Shown here piece by piece: positions 36,673 to 50,904 of a stretch of 64,000 bases of DNA; position 1 is the stretch's first letter, and each line of letters opens with the position of its first letter. This DNA comes from Methylomonas sp. UP202. Its GTDB lineage: Bacteria > Pseudomonadota > Gammaproteobacteria > Methylococcales > Methylomonadaceae. The notes below the pieces were generated by a model. The model was not told where the DNA came from. It saw only the letters and a list, made by a program, of their open reading frames with translations, and searched no databases. A program made the translations under genes and the position numbers. The stretch covers positions 3,957,547-4,021,546 of the forward strand of contig NZ_CP123897.1 of NCBI RefSeq assembly GCF_029910655.1. Direction: 5' to 3'.

Positions 36673-37905
36673 TTGTTGCTGAACTTCATCTGGATTTTCT
36701 TCTTCCTGAGCGCCTTCGCCACCGCCGTCTTCAAACTGCTGGTGCTGGGCGACACGAAGGTTTTTTCCGACTTGATGAATGCGATGTTCAGCCTGTCCAA
36801 GACCGCGTTCGAGATTTCGCTGGGGCTGAGCGGCGTGCTGGCCTTGTGGCTGGGTATCATGAAAATCGGCGAACACAGCGGCTTCATCGACTTGCTGACC
36901 AAGGCGCTGAATCCGTTATTCAGCCGGCTGATGCCGGAGATCCCCAAGGATCATCCGGCGCTGGGGGCGATGGTGATGAACATCGCCGCCAACATGCTGG
37001 GGCTGGACAATGCCGCGACGCCGATGGGCATCAAGGCGATGCAGGAAATGCAAACTTTGAACCCGCATCCCGACCGGGCTACCGATGCGCAGATTCTATT
37101 TCTGGTAATCAACACTGCCTCTGTGACGCTATTTCCTGTGACGATCTTCGCTTACCGGGCCCAACTCGGCGCCGCCAATCCGACCGACGTGTTCATCCCG
37201 ATATTGATCGCTACCTATATGTCGACGCTGACCGGCTTACTGGCCGTGGCCGCCGTGCAAAAGATCAATCTGCTGGACAAGGTGGTGCTGGCCTACTTGG
37301 GCTGCATTACCGCCTTGGTCGCCGGCATACTGGCTTATTTCGCAGGATTGGATCAGGCCGAAATGCTGAAACAGTCGGCGCTGGTCAGCCATGTAATTTT
37401 GTTCAGCTTAGTGATTTCCTTCATCGCCGCAGCAGCTTACAAGGGGTTGAATGCTTACGAGTTGTTCGTTGAAGGCGCCAAGCACGGTTTTCAAACCGCG
37501 ATCAGCATAATCCCCTATCTTGTGGCGATGCTGGTAGCCTTTGGGGTGTTCCGGGCCAGTGGCGCGTTGGAATTAATCACCGATAGTGTCCGACTGTTAA
37601 TCAATGTTGCCGGCATTGACAATCGCTTCATCGACGGCCTGCCGACCGCCTTGATGAAACCGTTCAGCGGCAGCGGCGCGCGAGCGATGATGATAGATAC
37701 GATGCAAACGCATGGTGCAGATTCCTTTGCCGGACGCTTGGCATCGGTGGTGCAAGGCAGCACCGAGACCACGTTTTATGTGTTGGCGGTGTATTTCGGT
37801 GCGGTCAACATCAAGCAGATACGCCATGCCGCCGCCTGCGGCATCGTCGCCGACCTCGGCGGGATGATTGCCGCGATTTTGGTAACGTATTGGTTTTTTG
37901 GTTAG
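36673..37905 (+). CDS. Nucleoside-recognition (SpmA-SpmB fusion) membrane protein
   Basis: 410 residues from TTG 36673 (AGGACAGG upstream). Two homologous Gate-domain halves, each with several membrane helices: a SpmA-like half (to about 200; EISLGLSGVLALWLG, NMLGLDNAATPMGIKAM) and a SpmB-like half (about 235-410; AFGVFRASGALELI, PFSGSGARAMMIDTM). In spore formers these are separate maturation proteins; in non-spore-formers the fusion is of uncertain transport or regulatory role. Follows purB by 14 bp, so perhaps cotranscribed. Confidence 0.8.
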   Translation: MLLNFIWIFFFLSAFATAVFKLLVLGDTKVFSDLMNAMFSLSKTAFEISLGLSGVLALWLGIMKIGEHSGFIDLLTKALNPLFSRLMPEIPKDHPALGAMVMNIAANMLGLDNAATPMGIKAMQEMQTLNPHPDRATDAQILFLVINTASVTLFPVTIFAYRAQLGAANPTDVFIPILIATYMSTLTGLLAVAAVQKINLLDKVVLAYLGCITALVAGILAYFAGLDQAEMLKQSALVSHVILFSLVISFIAAAAYKGLNAYELFVEGAKHGFQTAISIIPYLVAMLVAFGVFRASGALELITDSVRLLINVAGIDNRFIDGLPTALMKPFSGSGARAMMIDTMQTHGADSFAGRLASVVQGSTETTFYVLAVYFGAVNIKQIRHAAACGIVADLGGMIAAILVTYWFFG

Positions 37906-37980
37906 GTCGACGCTCGATGCCATTTATTTGATTTTGTTGGATTACGTTTCACTAACCCAACCTACATTTTTTGATATTTC

Positions 37981-39267
37981 ATGCAGATACATTTAAAAAC
38001 CCTCGGTTGTCGCCTCAACGAAGCGGAACTGGAAACCTGGGCTCAAGCCTTTCAGGCCAAGGGCCACGCTATCACCCGCACTCTGAGCGACGCGCAACTG
38101 GTTGTCATCAATTCCTGCGCGGTGACCCAAGACGCCGTGAAAAAATCCAAGCAAATGATACGCCGCATTCACCGCGACAATCCACAAGCCAAACTGGTGG
38201 TTAGCGGCTGTTATGCGACGCTGAATGAGGAAGAAGCCGCGCAATTGATGGGCGTGGACTTAATCGTAGGCAACCAGGACAAAAACCAGCTGGTCGAAAA
38301 AACCCTGACCGAATTGAATCTGGACAGCATGCCGACGATGTCGACCGAGCCCGGCGAAGTGTCCTTGTTCAGCCGTGGCCGGCAACGCGCCTTTGTCAAA
38401 GTACAAGATGGTTGCCGTTACCGGTGTACTTTCTGCATCGTTACGGTTGCCCGTGGCGAAGAACGCAGCCGACTTATTCAAGAAGTGGTCGACGAAATCA
38501 ATGCCTTACATAAACAAGGCATCAAGGAGGCCGTGCTTACCGGGGTTCACCTTGGCGGGTACGGCAGCGACATCGGCTGCAATCTGGTCGAATTGATTAC
38601 AGAGATCCTGGACAAAACCCAGATTCCACGCCTGCGCATGGGCTCCCTGGAACCGTGGGAATTACCGGACGGCTTCTTCGAATTATTCAAAAATCCAAGA
38701 TTAATGCCGCACCTGCACCTGCCCTTGCAAAGCGGTAGCGACAGTGTTCTGAAACGCATGGCGCGGCGCTGCAAGACTGAAGAATTTAGGCAAATTGTCG
38801 AGCTGGCCAGAACAACGATCCCTCACTTTAATATTACCACCGATATCATCGTCGGCTTCCCGGGAGAAACCGAGCAAGAATGGCAGGAAAGCTATGACTA
38901 CATAGAGCGCCTCGGCTTCGGCCATATTCATATCTTTAGTTATTCTCCCCGCGAAGGCACGGCAGCAGCAAATTTCCCAGGCCCGGTCGCCCAAGACCTG
39001 AAAAAACGGCGCAGCAAGCAATTGCACGATTTGGCAAAGATTCTGAAAGAGCAATTCATCATCGAAAACATCGCCTCTCTAGCGGATGTACTTTGGGAAG
39101 GTCAAACGCAAACGCTAGACAACGGCGATATCCGCTATTTCGGTTACACGCCGAATTACTTACGGGTAGCTTGCGATGTCAACGCCGATACGGCGTTGGA
39201 GAATCAAATTCAAAAAGTTCGGTTATCTACAGTTGAATCCGATTTTATTCGGACTGAAATAAACTGA
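37981..39267 (+). CDS. mtaB: MtaB-like tRNA (N6-L-threonylcarbamoyladenosine-37) methylthiotransferase
   Basis: 428 residues, radical-SAM methylthiotransferase: N-terminal MTTase Cys10, Cys46, Cys77 and radical-SAM Cys145, Cys149, Cys152 (CRYRCTFC), each set binding a 4Fe-4S cluster; a TRAM-like end from about 370. Closer to MtaB (ms2t6A37) than to MiaB by the LKTLGCRLNEAE start and overall length, but the substrate is by family only. A terminator follows. Confidence 0.87.
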   Translation: MQIHLKTLGCRLNEAELETWAQAFQAKGHAITRTLSDAQLVVINSCAVTQDAVKKSKQMIRRIHRDNPQAKLVVSGCYATLNEEEAAQLMGVDLIVGNQDKNQLVEKTLTELNLDSMPTMSTEPGEVSLFSRGRQRAFVKVQDGCRYRCTFCIVTVARGEERSRLIQEVVDEINALHKQGIKEAVLTGVHLGGYGSDIGCNLVELITEILDKTQIPRLRMGSLEPWELPDGFFELFKNPRLMPHLHLPLQSGSDSVLKRMARRCKTEEFRQIVELARTTIPHFNITTDIIVGFPGETEQEWQESYDYIERLGFGHIHIFSYSPREGTAAANFPGPVAQDLKKRRSKQLHDLAKILKEQFIIENIASLADVLWEGQTQTLDNGDIRYFGYTPNYLRVACDVNADTALENQIQKVRLSTVESDFIRTEIN

Positions 39268-39303
39268 AAGGCTAGGGACGGCGTTGTGCCGCACCCAGCC
39301 TTT
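39267..39303. terminator. Terminator after mtaB, shared with mlaA
   Basis: AAAGGCT (39267-39273) pairs with AGCCTTT (39297-39303), with inner GGG/CCC and CGGC/GCCG stems, followed by TTT. It sits between convergent mtaB and mlaA. Confidence 0.75.
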
Positions 39304-39315
39304 TGTAGACGCACT

Positions 39316-40098
39316 TCAATAAGGATTCGGAGCAAGTGGACCAAAACCATCGTCTTTTTGTTCCTCAAACTTCAGCACATCGTCTTCAGGCACATTGCCA
39401 TCCTTAATCAAATAATTCCGATTCGAGAAATATGCATCTCTGAAAAACTGGTACCGATCAATCGCTGCTTCGGACGCTACTTTTTCCATTCCCAACAAAT
39501 CAGCACGGGCATCTATAACCTTCAATGTCCCAGCGCCGGTGGAAACGGCGGCACCTATCCAGTTCGGATTGATATAAAAACCAACGTACGTGAAGGGGTT
39601 CATCGCCGCATCGCCCACTAACCCAATGACGCCGCGCGGGGAACTAGGGCCAAAGAACGGCAGCACAACATAGGGTCCTGTTGGAACACCCCAGACCCCA
39701 AGAGTCTGATCGAAATCTTCGTTATGTTTCTGCAAATCCAACATACTTCCAACATCGACAAATCCGGCGACGCCTACCGCGGTATTCACCAGAAACCGCG
39801 CGCTGTCCTGGCCGGTTTGCAAAAACTTACCTTGTAACGCATCGTTAGCGATCACCCCGATATCGTCAATATTACTGAAGAAATTCGTCACCCCCTGATC
39901 GACGAAACTCGGCGTAATCCACCGATATCCGTTAGCAACCGGTTTCATGACGTAGTCGTCGACGCTATCGTTAAACGATTGGACGTTTCGATTCCATCCT
40001 TCCCAGGGATCCTTGGGATCTTTGCTATTGGTAGCCGCGCATCCGTTCAGCAGGGCAAGCGCCACGGCAGCCAGCCAAACTGTTTTCCCGTTTTGCAT
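39316..40098 (-). CDS. mlaA: MlaA outer-membrane lipoprotein (phospholipid retrograde transport)
   Basis: 260 residues from ATG 40098, giving a signal peptide with lipobox LNGC; GAGG lies upstream. The mature protein has the VacJ/MlaA pattern (DPWEGWNRNVQSFNDSVDDYVMKPVANGYRWI, RFLVNTAVGVAGFVDVGSML, DFDQTLGVWGVPTGPYVVLPFFGPS). It removes mislocalised phospholipid from the outer leaflet and passes it to the Mla system, whose other genes are not here. Confidence 0.93.
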   Translation of the reverse strand: MQNGKTVWLAAVALALLNGCAATNSKDPKDPWEGWNRNVQSFNDSVDDYVMKPVANGYRWITPSFVDQGVTNFFSNIDDIGVIANDALQGKFLQTGQDSARFLVNTAVGVAGFVDVGSMLDLQKHNEDFDQTLGVWGVPTGPYVVLPFFGPSSPRGVIGLVGDAAMNPFTYVGFYINPNWIGAAVSTGAGTLKVIDARADLLGMEKVASEAAIDRYQFFRDAYFSNRNYLIKDGNVPEDDVLKFEEQKDDGFGPLAPNPY

Positions 40099-40189
40099 AA
40101 TATTTACCTCGTTAATTGAATATTGTTTAAATCTATCCAAAACTCACGTAACATAACACACAACAGACTTATTTCGCCATTCACGTTCG

Positions 40190-40816
40190 ATGGAAATTAC
40201 TACCAACCCGCTAGGCAATCGGTTTCGCGGCTATCTGCCGGTCATCGTTGACATAGAAACCGCCGGGTTCAACCCCAAAAAAAACCCGCTACTTGAAATT
40301 GCCGCCATCATAGTAGAACCGGATGAGCAGGGTTTGCTTCGGATTACCGAAAAACACCAGAGCAATATTATCCCTTTTAAGCATTCTGAATTAGATGAAG
40401 CGGCTCTCAAATTTACCGGCATCGACCCATATCATCCGTTTCGGATGGCGGTGGACGAAAAAGAGGCGCTCACAAAACTGTTTACGCCGATCAAAGCCGC
40501 TGTAAAACGTAACGAATGTAAGCGGGCCATTTTAGTGGGCCACAACCCATCTTTCGACGTCAATTTTCTCAATGCCGCGATTGAGCGCACGAATTTTAAG
40601 CGTAGCCCTTTTCACCCATTTAGTAGCTTCGATACCGCTACGCTTGGCGCTTTGGTTTATGGTCAGACCGTTTTAGCAAAAATAGCACAGGCGGCCGGAC
40701 TAAGTTGGGATAACGAAAAAGCCCATTCCGCACTGTATGACGCCGAACAAACGGCCGAACTTTTCTGCTTGATAATTAACCGATGGAAGCGGTTAAGTGA
40801 ACTTGAAGTGATTTAG
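40190..40816 (+). CDS. rnt: Ribonuclease T
   Basis: 208 residues, DEDDh exonuclease that trims the 3' ends of tRNAs and 5S/23S rRNA. Exo motifs: IVDIETAGFNP, GHNPSFDVNFLNAA, HSALYDAEQTAEL. Plus strand, a hairpin follows. Its place next to grxD is a common gammaproteobacterial arrangement. Confidence 0.93.
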   Translation: MEITTNPLGNRFRGYLPVIVDIETAGFNPKKNPLLEIAAIIVEPDEQGLLRITEKHQSNIIPFKHSELDEAALKFTGIDPYHPFRMAVDEKEALTKLFTPIKAAVKRNECKRAILVGHNPSFDVNFLNAAIERTNFKRSPFHPFSSFDTATLGALVYGQTVLAKIAQAAGLSWDNEKAHSALYDAEQTAELFCLIINRWKRLSELEVI

Positions 40817-40826
40817 AGTGATGGAG

Positions 40827-40860
40827 TCTGCCAATTCCTTCTCCGAAACCGGCAGATTTT
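40827..40860 (+). terminator. Probable terminator after rnt
   Basis: TCTGCC (40827-40832) pairs with GGCAGA (40851-40856), followed by TTTT. The stem is short with an 18-base loop. Confidence 0.45.
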
Positions 40861-40872
40861 AGAAAATCTCGA

Positions 40873-41193
40873 CTACTGCACCGCACCAGCATTAGCCAAC
40901 ATGCTAGTCAGTTCCCCTCTCGTATAAAGGTCGGTTACGATGTCGCAACCACCGACCAGCTCGCCCTTAATGTACAGTTGTGGGTAGGTTGGCCAATTAG
41001 AATAGACTTTCAAGCCTTCACGAACCTCTGGATCTTCAAAAATGTTGATATACGTGTATTTTGCGTTGCAGGCACCCAAAATCTGAACAACCTTGCTCGA
41101 AAAGCCACACTGTGGAAACTCTGGCGAGCCTTTCATATAAAGCACGGCCGCATCGCTAGCCAATTGATTTTGAATTCGTTCGGTAACACTCAT
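40873..41193 (-). CDS. grxD: Monothiol glutaredoxin, Grx4 type
   Basis: 106 residues from ATG 41193 (GGGAG upstream). CGFS active site in EFPQCGFSSKVVQIL, then WPTYPQLYIKGELVGGCDIV: the glutathione-binding TYPQLY and GGCD motifs of monothiol glutaredoxins that carry Fe-S clusters and pair with BolA. Expected cytoplasmic role: Fe-S trafficking. Confidence 0.95.
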   Translation of the reverse strand: MSVTERIQNQLASDAAVLYMKGSPEFPQCGFSSKVVQILGACNAKYTYINIFEDPEVREGLKVYSNWPTYPQLYIKGELVGGCDIVTDLYTRGELTSMLANAGAVQ

Positions 41194-41309
41194 AGGAACT
41201 CCCTTGCTTATCAATTTAAGTTAGGTAATTCTATCAACCTACAGGCTTATTACATAGTATTGTTGACGCAACAAATTGTATTCGAAAATCGAATTACGCA
41301 AACACAAAA

Positions 41310-41342
41310 AAAGCCCGCTTATTAAGCTAATAAGCGGGCTTT
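41310..41342 (-). terminator. Terminator of the rRNA operon
   Basis: AAAGCCCGCTTATT (41310-41323) and AATAAGCGGGCTTT (41329-41342): a perfect 14-bp stem with a 5-base loop, then a T run on the minus strand. Ends the rRNA operon after 5S. Confidence 0.9.
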
Positions 41343-41352
41343 AGGAATAGGC

Positions 41353-41470
41353 GCTTGGCGATGACCTACTTTCACATGGCAACCTGCCACACTATCATCG
41401 GCGCTAAGCGGTTTCACTTCCGAGTTCGGGATGGGATCGGGTGGTTCACGCTTGCTATGTTCACCAAGCA
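41353..41470 (-). rRNA. rrf: 5S ribosomal RNA
   Basis: On the minus strand it begins TGCTTGGTGAACATAG, contains the conserved ACCCGATCCCATCCCGAACT block and ends with GTCATCGCCAAGC. Ends pair as in 5S. Ends are estimates within a few bases. Confidence 0.93.
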
Positions 41471-41682
41471 AACTGGTTAAGTTGGTTGTTGACCAACTGT
41501 CATGCAACAGGTCTGTTTAAGCCGTTTGGCTTAGGCTTCAATCTAACCACCGCGTGTGCGGATATTCGCGCTTACGTGGTTTTGCCTTTGACCTGCTTTT
41601 GATGGAAATCTGTATCGAGTTCGTTCTCTTGCGTTGTTTTCAGCGATTGTCTTAGACAACCCAAACGCATTGGGTGTTATAT

Positions 41683-44574
<2,892 letters not shown>

Positions 44575-44753
44575 ATATAACCCGAATACGTCTGTATTAA
44601 GGTTTTTAGTCGCTGACATGTTCGCTGATGTTGCTTGAGAACGTTTTACGGAGGCTTTAGGCTGCTTTCTTTCGAAAGCCGCTGGCTACCGCCCGCAACT
44701 CGTTTTTAAGTATTGATCGTTAGCCGATCAAGACTTAGGTTACAGATTTCCAT

Positions 44754-44766
44754 ATTGTTAAAGAGC
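44754..44766 (-). promoter_or_regulatory. boxA antitermination site before 23S
   Basis: CGCTCTTTAACAA on the minus strand, the usual NusB/NusE boxA, about 180 bases upstream of 23S. Confidence 0.7.
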
Positions 44767-44866
44767 GTATTGATACGAATATCAATGCTATCGAGCCTTG
44801 GGTTATTAACCGAAAAGCTGTATAGCGTTGATGTTGATATCTTGGCTTAAGATCGACGTCACGTGA

Positions 44867-44942
44867 TGGTGGAGCCAGGGAGGATCGAACTCCCGACCTC
44901 CTGCGTGCAAGGCAGGCGCTCTCCCAGCTGAGCTATGGCCCC
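44867..44942 (-). tRNA. tRNA-Ala (UGC)
   Basis: 76 bases, anticodon TGC in loop CTTGCACG. Acceptor GGGGCCA pairs with TGGCTCC, with encoded CCA. Lies in the 16S-23S spacer after tRNA-Ile. Confidence 0.96.
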
Positions 44943-44974
44943 GAATAGATTCAGACTTTCGCCTTTTCGTTAGT

Positions 44975-45051
<77 letters not shown>

Positions 45052-45111
45052 AGGTGCGTCTTTCAATCGAAATAATTTGTTGTGAGTACGTGTGACAGTG
45101 TTCTGTCTTTG

Positions 45112-46646
<1,535 letters not shown>

Positions 46647-46794
46647 ATAATGCTTGATACTAAATAGATTAGTATCCAATCTTGGCTCGACTACAGAACG
46701 TCGTTTCTTGCGAATTGACGTGGATTCTCTGCGCCGATAATTTCTAACAGAAACGTATCGCCACACATACCCACACAAATTATTTCGATTCATC

Positions 46795-46807
46795 TTGTTA
46801 AAGAGCC
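46795..46807 (-). promoter_or_regulatory. boxA antitermination site in the rRNA leader
   Basis: GGCTCTTTAACAA on the minus strand, ahead of 16S. Confidence 0.75.
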
Positions 46808-46835
46808 AGAGCATCTCGCCCTGTTGAGCCGACAT

Positions 46836-46863
46836 ATTCTACAGAACTTTCAGAAAGTGTCAA
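46836..46863 (-). promoter_or_regulatory. rRNA promoter P2
   Basis: -35 TTGACA (46858-46863), 16-base spacer, -10 TAGAAT (46836-46841). Confidence 0.75.
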
Positions 46864-46984
46864 CACTTTATTTTCGAAGCCAGAAACAAACAACTTCCGA
46901 AAAACTAGCCACTACACACTACCGCAAGCCCGGCAAATCCTGCCGCTCTTCGCTACCAACTCAGTCAGTAACGAAGAGCCGCTC

Positions 46985-47012
46985 ATTATAGCGGTTTTCT
47001 AATTCGCGTCAA
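46985..47012 (-). promoter_or_regulatory. rRNA promoter P1
   Basis: -35 TTGACG (47007-47012), 16-base spacer, consensus -10 TATAAT (46985-46990). It is followed by a GC-rich stretch (GAGCGGC) near the expected start, where growth-rate and ppGpp control act in enteric rrn promoters. Confidence 0.8.
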
Positions 47013-47045
47013 GCGTTATTTCAGCTCTGATTTAGATCAGCTCAA

Positions 47046-48020
47046 TCAATAGGCCTTAAACTGCCCTTGATTTTCCACAAACCACTGATAAGTCGCTTTT
47101 AATCCGACTTCCAAGTTGAATTTTGGCTGCCAACCCAATGCTCTGATCTTGGAATTGTCCATCAACTTGCGAGGTGTTCCATCAGGTTTGGTTGTATCCC
47201 AAACGATCTCTCCTTCGAAACCGACAATCTTACCGACTGTTTCCGCAAGTTCACGTATCGTCACATCGACCCCGGTTCCCACATTGATATGGGACAACAT
47301 GGGTTCGGTAACCGATTGGTAATGCTGTTTGTCCAGCCCCATGACATATATGCAAGCCGCCGCCATATCCTCTACATGCAAAAATTCACGCATTGCTTTA
47401 CCTGTTCCCCAAACGATAACGCTAGCGTCACCGTTGACCTTCGCGTCATGGAATTTACGGATCATCGCTGGAATTACATGGCTATTGTCCAGATGAAAAT
47501 TGTCGTTTTCTCCATATAGATTGGTCGGCATAACTGATCGAAAATCCGTGCCGTATTGTCGATTGTAAGACTCGCAAAGCTTTATCCCTGCAATTTTTGC
47601 GATAGCGTAAGGCTCATTAGTCGACTCCAATATGCCAGTCAGCAATGCGCTTTCAGCCATTGGTTGTGCAGCAAACTTCGGATAAATACACGAACTTCCT
47701 AAAAATAGGAGCTCTCGGCAGCCGGCACGCCACGCTTCGTGGATTACATTGGCTTCCATCATCAAATTTTGATAGATGAACTCCGCTGGATATTCATTGT
47801 TCGCGTGGATCCCACCCACCTTAGCCGCCGCTAAAATCACCAGCTGCGGACGCTCTTGCCCCATAAATCTGCGAACCTGCTCCTGGTCGGTTAAATCCAA
47901 CTCAGAGTGGGATTTGACAATAACGTTTCGATAGCCACCATTCAGCAGTTGCCGATGTATTGCCGACCCAACCATGCCGCGGTGTCCGGCCAAAAAGACT
48001 TTTTTATCCACATCGGCCAC
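47046..48020 (-). CDS. fcl: GDP-L-fucose synthase
   Basis: 324 residues, short-chain epimerase-reductase. NADPH-binding [13 protein letters not shown] at the N-terminus; GSSCIYP and catalytic Tyr-x3-Lys in YAIAKIAGI. It makes GDP-L-fucose from the product of Gmd, encoded 4 bp upstream. The fucose probably feeds a surface polysaccharide. Confidence 0.96.
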   Translation of the reverse strand: MADVDKKVFLAGHRGMVGSAIHRQLLNGGYRNVIVKSHSELDLTDQEQVRRFMGQERPQLVILAAAKVGGIHANNEYPAEFIYQNLMMEANVIHEAWRAGCRELLFLGSSCIYPKFAAQPMAESALLTGILESTNEPYAIAKIAGIKLCESYNRQYGTDFRSVMPTNLYGENDNFHLDNSHVIPAMIRKFHDAKVNGDASVIVWGTGKAMREFLHVEDMAAACIYVMGLDKQHYQSVTEPMLSHINVGTGVDVTIRELAETVGKIVGFEGEIVWDTTKPDGTPRKLMDNSKIRALGWQPKFNLEVGLKATYQWFVENQGQFKAY

Positions 48021-48024
48021 CGCA

Positions 48025-49146
48025 TTACTCCCGACTTACCGAAACGTTGTAACCTTGATCTTTCAACAAAGCGTGTTTGCGAGCTTGCTCCAGATCGTAC
48101 GCCACCATTTCCGCCACCATTTCCGAGAGCGTAATTTGAGGCACCCAACCTAGCTTTTCTTTGGCCTTGGTCGGATCGCCCAGCAAAGTTTCAACCTCTG
48201 CCGGCCTGAAATATCTCGGATCGATCGCAACTATATTCTGCCCAACTTGCAATGCGGGTGCCTTGTCGCCAGCGATAGACTCAACATAACCTTTTTCTTC
48301 GACGCCACTACCCTCCCAGCGAATCGTCACGCCCAATTCGCCGGCCGACATTTCAATGAATTGTCTTACAGAATATTGAACCCCGGTAGCAATAACAAAG
48401 TCGTCTGGCTGTTCTTGCTGCAACATCATCCACTGCATGCGGACATAATCCTTCGCATGCCCCCAATCCCTAAGTGAATCCATATTTCCCATGAATAAGC
48501 AACTATCCAAGCCAATAGCGATATTACTGAGACCGCGCGTGATTTTACGCGTCACGAAGGTCTCACCCCGGCGCGGGGATTCATGGTTGAACAAAATACC
48601 GTTACACGCATACATGCCATACGCTTCACGATAATTTACGGTGATCCAATAGGCATAAAGCTTGGCAACCGCGTAAGGAGAGCGCGGGTAAAATGGCGTA
48701 GTCTCTTTTTGTGGAATTTCCTGTACCAAGCCGTAAAGCTCGGACGTCGAAGCCTGATAAAACCGAGTCTGTTTCTCCATGCCTAAAAAGCGAATGGCTT
48801 CGAGCAATCTAAGCGTGCCGATCGCGTCGACGTCCGCAGTATATTCGGGCGATTCAAAAGATACCGCGACGTGACTCATCGCCCCCAAGTTATACACCTC
48901 ATCTGGCCTAATTTCGCTCAAGATTCGAGTTAGGTTGGAACTATCGGTCAAATCGCCGTAATGCAGAAAAAACTTCGGATCGCGAATATGCGGATCCTGA
49001 TAGATATGGTCGACCCGCTCGGTGTTAAACAACGACGACCGCCGCTTGATCCCATGCACTTCATAGCCTTTTTCCAACAAAAACTCTGCCAGATAAGAAC
49101 CGTCCTGCCCGGTAATCCCAGTGACCAATGCTTTCTTTCTATTCAC
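48025..49146 (-). CDS. gmd: GDP-mannose 4,6-dehydratase
   Basis: 373 residues. NADP-binding [14 protein letters not shown], active-site TSELYG and [10 protein letters not shown]. First step of GDP-fucose synthesis, in operon with fcl. It lies 55 bp downstream of the exosortase gene and could be read with it. Confidence 0.97.
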   Translation of the reverse strand: MNRKKALVTGITGQDGSYLAEFLLEKGYEVHGIKRRSSLFNTERVDHIYQDPHIRDPKFFLHYGDLTDSSNLTRILSEIRPDEVYNLGAMSHVAVSFESPEYTADVDAIGTLRLLEAIRFLGMEKQTRFYQASTSELYGLVQEIPQKETTPFYPRSPYAVAKLYAYWITVNYREAYGMYACNGILFNHESPRRGETFVTRKITRGLSNIAIGLDSCLFMGNMDSLRDWGHAKDYVRMQWMMLQQEQPDDFVIATGVQYSVRQFIEMSAGELGVTIRWEGSGVEEKGYVESIAGDKAPALQVGQNIVAIDPRYFRPAEVETLLGDPTKAKEKLGWVPQITLSEMVAEMVAYDLEQARKHALLKDQGYNVSVSRE

Positions 49147-49201
49147 TATTGCTCCTCTACCATGTGGGGTACTGTTACAAAACCTTTAACGAAACTTGAT
49201 A

Positions 49202-50800
49202 TTAACCTGCCGACCGAACAATCGGAACGACATTTTTACCCGGCAAGTACTCGGGCAATACCGGCAGCAGCGACTTCATAAAATCTTGTAAGCGCCTGTC
49301 CGCGAACGAGATATCCTCGACTTTATCGACGGGAGTGACCAGACGAATCAACGCTCCGTCCGTGCGATTTAACGTAATCGCATCGTAAAACAAGTACCAT
49401 TTGACCAAAAACTCGTTGGTGACTTGCCGGCCTCGCTGATGAAACCAAAAATAGACCAATTGGCGACTATCGCCTTTTTGAATGATCGCGCGGCTGAGCT
49501 TGATGGAATCATCGCCTATCCGCATTTCTGGAAATTCGCGTTGTTCAAAACTAACGATCTGCCAACCGTCGCCCGGGATACAACTGCGCGGCGAATGCAC
49601 AACCGCGCCTTTACGTTGCGATTGATAATAGGCACTATAAAAGTTGATTGAATTATGGGTGCCTTGTTGCACAAAGTTAACGATGACGTAATCCGTTAAC
49701 TTCAATTCGTTCAAGTAATATTGAGTCAAATAGTCATTATGTCCGCGCCAGTCGCCTAATTGCGTCGGGAAATGCAGAAAAGCTTTACGCTGAGGGATAA
49801 TATCCTCCCTACCCTTGAACTTCTCCGAAGCGAGCCCTCCTAAAACTACTAAGCATAGCACTGCGTAGACTGAGATATTTAGCACTGCGGGCGGCATTCG
49901 AGATTCGGCCCGCCCCCATTCTTCAGGGATTTGCACCAACTCGTTCATCGACAGGCGACGACCACTAATTCGGCTAAAGATCCACATTTCGACGAACAGC
50001 AGCACCATGCACAACAGAAACACCGCCCAACCTTCAAAATCGTGCAAAAAACCCTCGGCCATATCAGTCCCCCAGTTATCGACTAGCACGCCAATAACAC
50101 CGATGCGAAAACTGTTCATAAAAATGGTCAGCGGCATGGATGACAAAAAGATCAGCAATTTTTGCCAAAACGGCCCCTTAAAGAGATAGGCGCATAAAAA
50201 CGCCAAACTAGCCAGCGGAAACAGATAGCGCAAGCCGCTACAAGCATCAACCACTTGTAGCTTATAGACCCCTAGATCGATAACGTTTCCTTCTAAATAC
50301 ACCATGATGTCGCAGGCACGGATAAATTCCACTCCGAGCCAGGACGAGATCAATTGCAATTTAGAAGACAAATTGTTCAGGATGAAGTCCGGAAACGGCA
50401 CCATGAAGATTAAGAACAACAGCGGCACCGCGCCGGTGCGTAAGCCCTGTGTTCCGAATGCCGCCGTAAAAATTGCGAACAAGGCCAGAATCAACCCGTA
50501 CTGTTCCAGGGTTTTCACGGTAGCCAGGCCGCCGAGTACCAACAGCAATAAAGCGATGACCAACAAACCCAATCCCGCTAGGGACTGCCGAACTTCGCCA
50601 ACCCAGGTCAGCTCATGCCGGCGAATCCATAACAGATAAGCGGAAATACAGGGGATAAAAAATCCATGACTGTATTCCTCCCTTTTCGTCCAAGTTGTCA
50701 TCATTTCGTCGATACTGCCGCGAAACGCCAAACCCAGCAATAGAAGAGCCCCGCACCATAACGCCCAGACCAATATTGGTTTATTTGTTTCCGTATTCAT
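49202..50800 (-). CDS. Exosortase-EpsI fusion, XrtD-like
   Basis: 532 residues from ATG 50800. The membrane part (to about 290) has the exosortase triad Cys187 (VVDACSGLRY), Arg232 (FMNSFRIGVIG) and His253 (EGFLHDFEGWAVF). A C-terminal EpsI/DUF3485 domain follows (FPTQLGDWRGHND, YYQSQRKGAVVHSPRSCIPGDGW), which cooperates in polymer and protein export. The fused form recalls the VPLPA-CTERM-specific exosortase D; its target motif proteins are not in this window. It cleaves sorting signals and probably links the proteins to the polysaccharide. Confidence 0.85.
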   Translation of the reverse strand: MNTETNKPILVWALWCGALLLLGLAFRGSIDEMMTTWTKREEYSHGFFIPCISAYLLWIRRHELTWVGEVRQSLAGLGLLVIALLLLVLGGLATVKTLEQYGLILALFAIFTAAFGTQGLRTGAVPLLFLIFMVPFPDFILNNLSSKLQLISSWLGVEFIRACDIMVYLEGNVIDLGVYKLQVVDACSGLRYLFPLASLAFLCAYLFKGPFWQKLLIFLSSMPLTIFMNSFRIGVIGVLVDNWGTDMAEGFLHDFEGWAVFLLCMVLLFVEMWIFSRISGRRLSMNELVQIPEEWGRAESRMPPAVLNISVYAVLCLVVLGGLASEKFKGREDIIPQRKAFLHFPTQLGDWRGHNDYLTQYYLNELKLTDYVIVNFVQQGTHNSINFYSAYYQSQRKGAVVHSPRSCIPGDGWQIVSFEQREFPEMRIGDDSIKLSRAIIQKGDSRQLVYFWFHQRGRQVTNEFLVKWYLFYDAITLNRTDGALIRLVTPVDKVEDISFADRRLQDFMKSLLPVLPEYLPGKNVVPIVRSAG

Positions 50801-50904
50801 TCCGTTTGAAATTCCAAAAATTAAAAAAGCCACCGTCCGTCAGGGCATCCAGCTGAACATCGGACATTTTCCCAGCTCAACGTGAATCGCGGATGACATC
50901 CGGA

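Larger units (their letters stand above)
46647..47045 (-). promoter_or_regulatory. rRNA operon promoter and leader region
   Basis: About 400 bp upstream of 16S with no gene. Two strong sigma-70 promoters and one boxA are listed separately. The tandem arrangement resembles P1/P2 of enteric rrn operons. Confidence 0.75.
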
